Shown here: positions 57,120 to 64,000 of the stretch, piece by piece
Layout: each line of letters opens with the position of its first letter
Numbering within the stretch: the stretch's first letter is position 1
DNA from: Oscheius dolichura
Taxonomy: Eukaryota > Nematoda > Chromadorea > Rhabditida > Rhabditidae
Reading direction: 5' to 3'
NCBI GenBank assembly: GCA_932521035.1
Contig: OW051497.1
Span: 2,108,001-2,172,000 of the forward strand
DNA: 64,000 nt
Notes under the pieces: model-generated
Told to the model about the DNA's origin: nothing
Databases searched by the model: none
Seen by the model: the letters and a program-made list of their open reading frames with translations, nothing else
Translations under genes and position numbers: made by a program

Positions 57120-57857
57120 TCAATGAAACTTGCGCACAATCCAACGAAGGAAGCGACTTTTCCGCCAAAAGGGACGGCGTGGTCTGGGTGGAGGTGCTGG
57201 TGAAGCGGAAGCCTGGGAGTCAACATCCAAGCTCTCGTCATGGGTGGCAGGACGACGACGACGACGGACCTCGCGGATCAGTTGGTCCGGAATACGGCCG
57301 ACGAAACGGAACGTAGGGCGGTAGTAGTCCCCGCTGTAGTCGTGGACCTGCAAAGGGCGCTATTTGTCTGCATAAGGCTTCATGCGAGACTTCGGGTATA
57401 TTCTCAAGGATAGCAACACTTGCATAATCGAGGTGGAAAGGAAATGAAAGAAGACCCCACCGTATTACGGATGCGAGCCATCTCGATCTCCAAATTCTCG
57501 ATGCGAGTTCTCAGTTGGTCAATGAGCCCGCTCAGAAACTGAAGACTAGGATGGACGTCGAGCGAGTAGCCGTGATCTTCTGGGGCCGGGGTGCGCTCTC
57601 GCAATGGACGGTTCTCGACGAGAGGACTTCCTGGGCCAGCGGGCGTGGATGCAACAGACATCTGCAGATATTTGTTAAAAGTACCTATTCTGGTTTGCAT
57701 TGTAACAATGGAAAGGGTTAGCCAACACACCTCATCACCGCCAATGAAGTTGTTCTCGGCACTAACCACTGAAGAGTCCTCTTCGTCAATCACCTCCAAA
57801 TTCCCATCAACCTCTCCCGGATGGAAGGGATCGGTGAGAGGGCGCAGCCCATCCATT
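57120..57857 (-). CDS. Unrecognised coiled-coil protein with basic C-terminus
   Basis: Exons 57731–57857, 57461–57661 and 57120–57357, all GT–AG. M at 57857 opens MDGLRPLTDPFHPGEVDGNL; the frame is open further upstream to about 57925 but without an ATG. Residues about 85–110 (LIDQLRTRIENLEIEMARIR) form a short coiled coil. The C-terminus is rich in Arg (REVRRRRRPATHDES, RPFWRKSRFLRW). No known domain. Likely a structural or nucleic-acid-binding protein, but this is a guess from composition. Confidence 0.5.
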
Positions 57858-59344
57858 GTCGACTGTGAGGGGAGCTGCTCCGCGCCTCCGGCCGTCCGCC
57901 CCCTGGTTGCCGTAGCGACAGTCACATTTTTGTTTTTATACGGCCTGCAAATTGATTATCAGATTGGAGCGCTGTGGACGTCAGAGGGGATTAGGGCCCT
58001 GCGAGGAACTGCTGGAATAGCGGGAATATAGCCATCAAGGCTTAAACGGTCTGTTTTTAAAGCAAAAGGTTCGTTCGACCCACCTTGTGTCCTTTCCGAA
58101 AAAATCCAGTGAGTGTTTGGTTCTTGCGATCCTCGTTCAAAGTTCCTCGTATTCTTTCATCTTTATCCGGCTCAGTAGATTGTCATTTCCCATTGAATAG
58201 AGCTTTTGAATAGGATTCATTTGCACCCGGCGCCAGAGAGAGAGCACAGTACACGTAGGCTTGCAAATAGAGCGAGCTTGAATTGAAAGCTTGAAAAAAA
58301 AATTGAAATTAGCCACGGAGCACCTACAATCACCCATTTGAAAACAAAAAAGAATTCTGTGTTGCTATTTGATATTTCTTTTTCGAAAAATATTGGGTAA
58401 GTACGGATAGCATAAAGAAATAACTAACCATGAGACGAGCGTTGCACCGCATTGAAAGTATCCACGTTAATAATTGGTTCAAAAGTGTATAAATTCGTAA
58501 AAATAAGGAAAACATCAGTGTTTCCAATTTTTCAAGATCATATAATTTTGAAAAGATTATCCCTATGTGCCGCCTTCTTACATTAACGTATTCTGAAAAG
58601 AAGGAATGAAAAGATATCAAATATTAATAGATGAACCATACCTCGACGTCGTGGCTGGCTGAATCATGTAGTCTCTTCGCATTAAGTCAAATTTAAGGGC
58701 TGAAATACGGTTCTTTTCCTATCAACCACATTTTAAAAGATCCATGATAAGAATAGAATTCTAAAAAACATCCTGTAAAGAAAAATAAGTGAACTAGAAA
58801 TAGGAAGGGAACATACCTGCTCATTCAACCAGTACAGTCGACCACGGTCGGCTCCATAGCTTTACCATATTTCTGTCAAACTTTTCCAGCAAGAATAACA
58901 AAGATATATCTGTAAAACTGGAGGAAACGGCATTAGAAGCAGGCTAACAGCTGCAACGCTGGAAAAGCCAAGGCTTGTAAACAGTGCGCGTTGGTGTTGG
59001 AATAAATTGAGAGAGCCCAGATTCAATGCAAAGAAGGAATCACTATAGCCAATGAACCCATGTGTATAGTACAGTCGTCAGCTTGTTTAAAGTGTTTCAC
59101 CTTCTATAATAGCCATTTGACATATCCTGGGAGAAGAAACTAGTACAATGCAATTGCCGTGAGTAAGTGAATGTTTATTTCGAGGAATTTCCAACTACTG
59201 TCAATCATTTATTTATCCAGAGAAATACGGGTTTGTTGGTTCGGAACCGGAGTTTGGACCAAGTTCAATAGTAAGCACATCCTTCATGAAATTGTTGATG
59301 CTTTGTTCAGAATAGTTCCTGCCGTTGTCGATACCAGACACTGC
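57858..59344. other. Unresolved stretch with exon-like fragments
   Basis: Minus-strand pieces such as LWRRVQMNPIQKLYSMGNDN (ending in a stop at 58138) and VRRRHIGIIFSKLYDLEKL (58500–58580) look coding-like, and splice-site-like sequences flank them. I cannot assemble one frame and recognise no family. Confidence 0.25.
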
Positions 59345-59739
59345 TCAAATCCAATCCATATGAAGCGCAATTCCGCCGCTGACATCCAGAAAAACATCTA
59401 AATATTATCATAACCGCCAGGAAAATGAGATGCTCTACCAGGATAATTCATGTTGACATCACAGGGAGGCCCTCAAGATGTTACTGCTGAGACGTAGGCC
59501 CTTTTCGGTCTGCCTGCCCGGAAGATCATCCCGCTACCGCTGTCTCCCTAATAAAATATCAAAACATAGAACAGTCAAGGATTACAATGCAAGCCATAGT
59601 TTTGTTGCTGGTAGAGCAAACTTCATCCGCAAGAACTTCCCGATAAAGCTTGTGTTTCTTTGCCAACTTTCGGCATCTTTGTCGCGTTACAGTTGTGCTT
59701 TCATGTTTACGTAGAACACTATGTGATCCAAATCCTGTC
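59345..59739 (-). pseudogene. Trypsin-like serine protease, C-terminal remnant with an in-frame TGA
   Basis: Three exons remain: 59586–59739, 59439–59547 and 59345–59397. They read TGFGSHS (GWG-like), TRQRCRKL, DEVCSTSNKTMACI, then the active-site serine motif GDSGSGMIF, AYVSAVTS, a TGA, GPPCDVNMNYP, and finally DVFLDVSGG to HMDWI and the stop. This is the standard order of the C-terminal half of chymotrypsin-fold proteases. The histidine and aspartate of the triad would lie upstream, but no matching exons exist between 59740 and 60300. One internal stop and 5' truncation make it a pseudogene. Confidence 0.8.
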
Positions 59740-60825
59740 CTGTAAAATCGGTAATTTTGCAAAAACGGTGAGGGGAAGGATATCGCGTGTTGGGGTAAAT
59801 AGGGGGCGGGCCCTGGGGTCAGTTCCCGTCCCGGGGACCCCTGCGAACGACAATCTTGTAAATAAATAGATATCTATATTCCTAGTTTTCTATATTATTA
59901 GCTACACCACTAGTGAGTCACACACGCGTAGTCTTGCGGAAGTCGCCAAAGAGGAGCGTCCGTAACGCCACATGGCAATATGCCGCGACTAGTCAGCGCG
60001 GCTCTTCGAGCAATAAAATGATCGGGAAATGTTTTGTTCTTTCTGTAAAAATCCTGCTGATATGTGAAATCTCAGGTAGTCGATGAAGTCGTAAGTCGAC
60101 ACTTCGTCCATACAAGTCTCGAAATGTACAAGCAGAAATGAATGAAGGCATTTCCTTTGCCTCCCTCTTTTCTAAAGCAGTTTGCTATAGTCAATCAAAG
60201 TATTTATTCTTAGTATAGGTTCGAGCAATTCCGAGATCCACCGCCGGACTCGATATTTCCAGCCTTACAGAGACTGACTCATAAATCAACAAAAAGATCT
60301 AGTGTTCGTAAATGAAGTTGGTCCAGCTGTTAATCAAGTGACACATCTCCTTGCCGCTGCCCTCACGCCCCCCCCCCCCCCCCCCCCCCCCCCCACCATA
60401 ATCCCTGCCGCCCTCTGAAAACAATACATTTACAGTCACGTCCAATAGTTCCTTCTCCGATCGAGGAATGGAAATCTCCCCCCGTGCTTGTTTCCTTTTC
60501 ATCTGCCTGATTACTAGAGCAGTTGAAAACACGGGAATATTTGGCTGGTAAAGAGAATAAACTTTTGAATAGTTGCAGCCACTGGAGCCTTTCTTCTGGC
60601 AGAGGACGATCCAACATAGGGAAGAGAAGCCTTGGGGAACGAATATTTCTACAGGCAGCTGCACCACAAGGAAGTGTCACACACAGGAGTCTCAGGACGA
60701 GCAACTGATAGAGGAGTTTCGATTGAAGTAGTGGCTGCCATAGAGATTTCAAGTTAAAACACCGTTTATTGTAATAGAAGAAAATTTTCAAATGTGAAGC
60801 TACAAGAGAAATGTATAGGAATGGC
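59740..60825. other. Gap with poly-C tract
   Basis: A minus-strand frame 60299–60740 is open through the poly-C tract (read as poly-Gly), with a plausible segment QMKRKQARGEISIPRSEKEL. I do not call it without better evidence. Confidence 0.35.
60368..60394. repeat. Poly-C tract (27 C)
   Basis: An uninterrupted run of 27 cytosines on the plus strand (poly-G on the minus strand). Confidence 0.9.
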
Positions 60826-62147
60826 CTAGTTGTCTCTTGTCGTGCTGCGAATAGAAGTCGTTGTATGGACTTGGATAATGACAACCCGTTCCGCCGTGAG
60901 CAAGCGTCGTAGAGCCCAGGCTATGAAAACCGACCGAATAAACGGTTTGATGACTGGAATTAGGTAAAATAACTGAAACCTTATAATAAGAAAAGAGAGA
61001 AACTGTCAAACCATAAGAAACACCTGATCAAAATCTATTAAAAACTGCATTGCTTTAGGTAATGTTGCATACATCGCGTATCCCACTGGTTCGGAATAAA
61101 TCGTTGCGAAAATGTAGCTTGAAATAAAGAGGAACCCGAGAGTGAAGTTTTGAGCAATAAAGTCCACTTCAACAAGTACACACTGAAATATAAACACAAT
61201 ATGGTGGGTATTTGAAGAACGAGTTTGCCGCGGGGTTTATGCTACAGTTGGGAGCTAGGGTAAAGTAGGATATCAATTTGTCAAAACCTCAGAGAATTTC
61301 CAAATTACCTGAACAAAATGAGCCAGAGCCATCCTTTTGTAGGCTTTTAATGTTTGAGCCGAGAAACGTTCGGTATTAGTCAACATGACAACGAAGAGAC
61401 AGTAGATGCAGACGAAAGAGGTTAATAGAAAAGCAATCGTTGATGAAATTCCAATTCCTAGAACTACAAAAAGTATTTGCTGACGGTTCTCGAAAAAATA
61501 ATCGTCGGTAAGGATTTCGAGCACAGCGATAACCAAGAGTGACAGAAGGTGCCCTGCCGCCATGGCGTACAAGATTCTGTCCAATTTTGGCCTTCTAAAT
61601 TTAATGATTAGTAAAGATGGGGAGATGTATGGTAGCATCTTTCTACGGAAATTCTTCTAACGATCCAACAATAATGGTCTTTAGATCTCTAGGCACTTAG
61701 AAGTGCCCAGGCGGTTCCAAAGAGAAACAAAAATAAGAATACACTTACGTTTTGCAAACGGTTTTCCAATAAATAATGACAATCAATGTGAAAAAGGTTT
61801 GTAATTCATTCAAAACTTGTATTATCGCTCTTTGGACGGACGAGAGGACCAGATACGACTGACTATCGCTTTAATCTGTGTAACCAATTCATTACCTGAC
61901 TGTTGTAGTATTCTACCAAATTGAAAAACGCTATATAGATATCAATAGCGCTCATGACCATGAGCAGTTTGTAATAATTAGATTGGCTGACGCCCCTCAT
62001 ATAAAGCCGGTAGATAATGTAGCCGTTGGCGGGAATACCGACGAAAAAGCTCAGCACGTAAAGGGGTGCCACAAAGAGGTTCTCTCGTTCAGAAGAACCG
62101 AAGTCATCGTAATAATCATCAGAATAGTCCGTCTCATTCGATACCAT
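60826..62147 (-). CDS. Nematode 7TM receptor, family not identified, copy 1
   Basis: Exons 61896–62147, 61749–61858, 61309–61594, 61024–61182 and 60826–60972 join in frame to give about 317 residues with seven hydrophobic segments. Visible landmarks are LYVLSFFVGIPANGYIIYRL (TM1), SNYYKLLMVMSAIDIYIAFF (TM2), KLDRILYAMAAGHLL, AYKRMALAHFVQ before TM6, and a C-terminus IKPFIRSVFIAWALRRLL. The SNYYKLL element at the end of the first loop recalls Srg/Srv/Srx-type chemoreceptors, but I cannot place it. No relation to the receptors at 29–49 kb is visible. Tandem copy at 62450–63678. Confidence 0.75.
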
Positions 62148-62449
62148 CGAAGAAAATGGAATGGTCTTGATTGTCAGCCCTTATTTGACATCTGGCTGAT
62201 GAAGTTATGCTTTGACGTTTGATTTCAATTTAGCGAGCAAATATAGTTTCTCGCTTGTTGCAATGAAAAGATGGTGGTGCTTTTATGTTGGAAGAACTCA
62301 ATTTCAACAAAAAAAAAAGAAATAAGTCAACAAAATTCAGGCTAGAAAGAATTTATTCCTCATGGAACTTATCGACAATGGTTGCGGCGTCTCGATAACA
62401 ATGTGTGGATGGAATTCGAATGTATAGACGAGAAAGGTATGGGAATGGT

Positions 62450-63678
62450 CTAGTTGTCTCCTGCCGAGCTTCTAATTGAAGATATCGTCTTAACACGAAT
62501 AATAACAACCCGTTCCACCGTGAGGAGTCTACGCAGGGCCCAAGCTATAAAGACCGACCGAACAAACGGCTTGATCGCAGGAATTATGAAAAATAACTGA
62601 AACCTTAATAGAAAAGAGTAGCACTATCAAACCAAAGAGAACTCCTGATTAAACCCTAGTAGGAATTGCACTGCTTGTGGTAATTTTGAATACGCTTGCT
62701 GTTTTAATATATCGGAATAAACTATTGCGACGATGTAAGTGGTGATCAACTGCAGTCCAAGGGTGAAGCTCTGTGCAATGAAGTCCACTTCAACAAGAAT
62801 GCACTGAAAAATAAGAATAGAGAGAGCCAAATGATAGATACCTGAACAAAATGAGCCAGAGCCATCCGTTTATAGGCTTTCAATGTTTGAACAGAAAAGA
62901 TGTCAGTGTTGGTCAATAGAACAACCAATAGACAATAGATGCTGAGGAACGATGTTAAGAGAAAAGCGAGAGTTGAGCTAATTCCCACTGTTAATCCCAA
63001 GAATAGCAGTTGACCGTCAAGATAAGCATAATTATTGTAGTACACACAAATGCCGAATACGGCAAGGGATAAGAGCGACAGAAAGTGTCCTGCCCCCATT
63101 GCATACAAAACTTTGTCCAGTTTCGGCCTTCTAAATTCATTTTATGTTTCGGCCTTCTAAATTTATTTTATGGGATAAAGGAAAATCTGTATCAGCTTGC
63201 TAAACAAACTCTTCTAGTAGCACAGAAATTGTATCAGGTACAGTAATGGCCAGGCAAACTAAGTGCCAAAGTAGGAAAGAAACACTTACGACTCTACAAC
63301 AGTTTTCCAGTAAACTATAACAACCAATGTGAAAAAGGTTTGGAGTTCATTTAAAATAGGTACGATCGTGCTCTGGGCGGTAGAGGATACATACGACTGA
63401 ATTTCGCTTTACACGATAAACGATTCCCTTACCCCACCGGTGTAATATTCTACCAAATTGAAAAACGCTATATAAATGTCAATAGCGCTCATGGCCATGA
63501 GCAGTTTGTAGTAATTAGATTGTCTGACCCCTCTGACGTAAAGGCGGTAGATAATGTAGCCGTTTACAGGAATACCGACGAAGAAGCTCAGCACGTAAAG
63601 GGGAATTGCAACATATTTGTTTAGTTCAAAGGAACTGCCAAGATAATCAGGATATGGTTCTGCCTCATTTAAAGACAT
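62450..63678 (-). CDS. Nematode 7TM receptor, family not identified, copy 2
   Basis: Starts MSLNEAEPYPDYLGSSFE at 63678. Exon 1 has LYVLSFFVGIPVNGYIIYRL and SNYYKLLMAMSAIDIYIAFF, nearly identical to copy 1. It continues with LYAMGAGHFLSLL-like VLYAMGAGHFLSLL, LKAYKRMALAHFVQ and CILVEVDFIAQSFTLG, and ends VRSVFIAWALRRLLTAERVV with a stop at 62450. The two copies share exon boundaries; exon 1 and the AYKRM exon are the most similar. The upstream 62148–62330 and 63680–63790 segments are also near-identical, so the duplication includes promoter sequence. Confidence 0.75.
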
Positions 63679-64000
63679 CGGTTAAAATGGAGTGGTCTTG
63701 ATTGTCGGCCCTTACTTGACATCTGGCTGATGAAGTTATGTTTTGACGTTTGATTTCAGTTTAGCGAGGAAATATAGTTTATCCCATTTACGGCAACCAA
63801 CCGATGCTGGCATCCTTTATGCAAGAAGAATGGAATGTTTTGAAGGCTAGTACAACCAAATTTGTTTGATTAAAACGATAAAAATTGGCACCGGCTGTAT
63901 TTGAACTGAACATGTAAGCAGGGCAGGAAAAATTCTGGATACAATACTTTATTGAAAGAATCTACTTCGTTTCAAGGTGGACCTGCTGGCAATAGTAACG
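63679..64000. other. Upstream region of the last receptor
   Basis: GTGGTCTTGATTGTCGGCCC and CATCTGGCTGATGAAGTTAT (63690–63740) repeat sequence found upstream of copy 1 (62162–62210). No gene seen to the window end. Confidence 0.5.

Noticed and set aside
60299-60740. Gene whose coding frame runs through the poly-C tract
   Set aside because: An open frame across a homopolymer is expected by chance, and the splice model is ambiguous.

Overview
The window looks like a rhabditid-type nematode nuclear genome. Introns are short (mostly 40–60 bases) with TTTCAG-type acceptors, and several start codons sit just behind an isolated acceptor, as expected for spliced-leader addition. It also carries a cuticle collagen, families of nematode chemoreceptors, and long poly-G/poly-C tracts of the kind known from Caenorhabditis. 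I cannot name the species. All gene models were spliced by eye; exon ends are mostly good to the base where stated, but no transcript evidence was available.

Layout. 1–8.4 kb (minus strand): two SRPK-like protein kinases, a small basic protein and N-myristoyltransferase; a relic of the last two lies between the kinases, showing a tandem segmental duplication. 9.0 kb: an intron-containing tRNA-Leu. 11.2–14.4 kb (plus): two tandem FLYWCH zinc-finger genes. 14.8–18.1 kb (minus): an RNF216/TRIAD3-like RBR ubiquitin ligase with a 15-bp coding minisatellite, followed at 19.2–20.5 kb by its decayed copy. 21.4–22.6 kb: a 7TM receptor. 22.7–23.9 kb: two to three diverged tandem units with conserved stems and paired substitutions, the best candidate here for an undescribed structured element. 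26.4–26.6 kb: tRNA-Pro and tRNA-Gly. 27.0–28.9 kb: a compact HP1-like protein and a short-chain dehydrogenase.

29.3–49.1 kb (minus) is a cluster of Srh/Sri-like chemoreceptors: five apparently intact genes, one with a one-base frameshift and at least three deletion relics. The intact genes share a CACCTG E-box about 47–62 bp before the start codon. The cluster is interrupted by a long foldback element, a Ty3/gypsy pol fragment with two C2H2-like fingers after RNase H, and a Polinton-type DNA polymerase B fragment.

51–57.9 kb holds an acidic disordered protein, a small ORF, a cuticle collagen with a histone-H1-like basic tail, an F-box-like gene and a coiled-coil protein. 59.3–59.7 kb is a trypsin-like protease remnant. 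60.8–63.7 kb holds a tandem pair of further 7TM receptors.

Overall this is an autosomal-arm-like region of fast gene turnover (chemoreceptors, F-box, RBR, kinases, FLYWCH) with a few conserved housekeeping genes (NMT, HP1, SDR) embedded.
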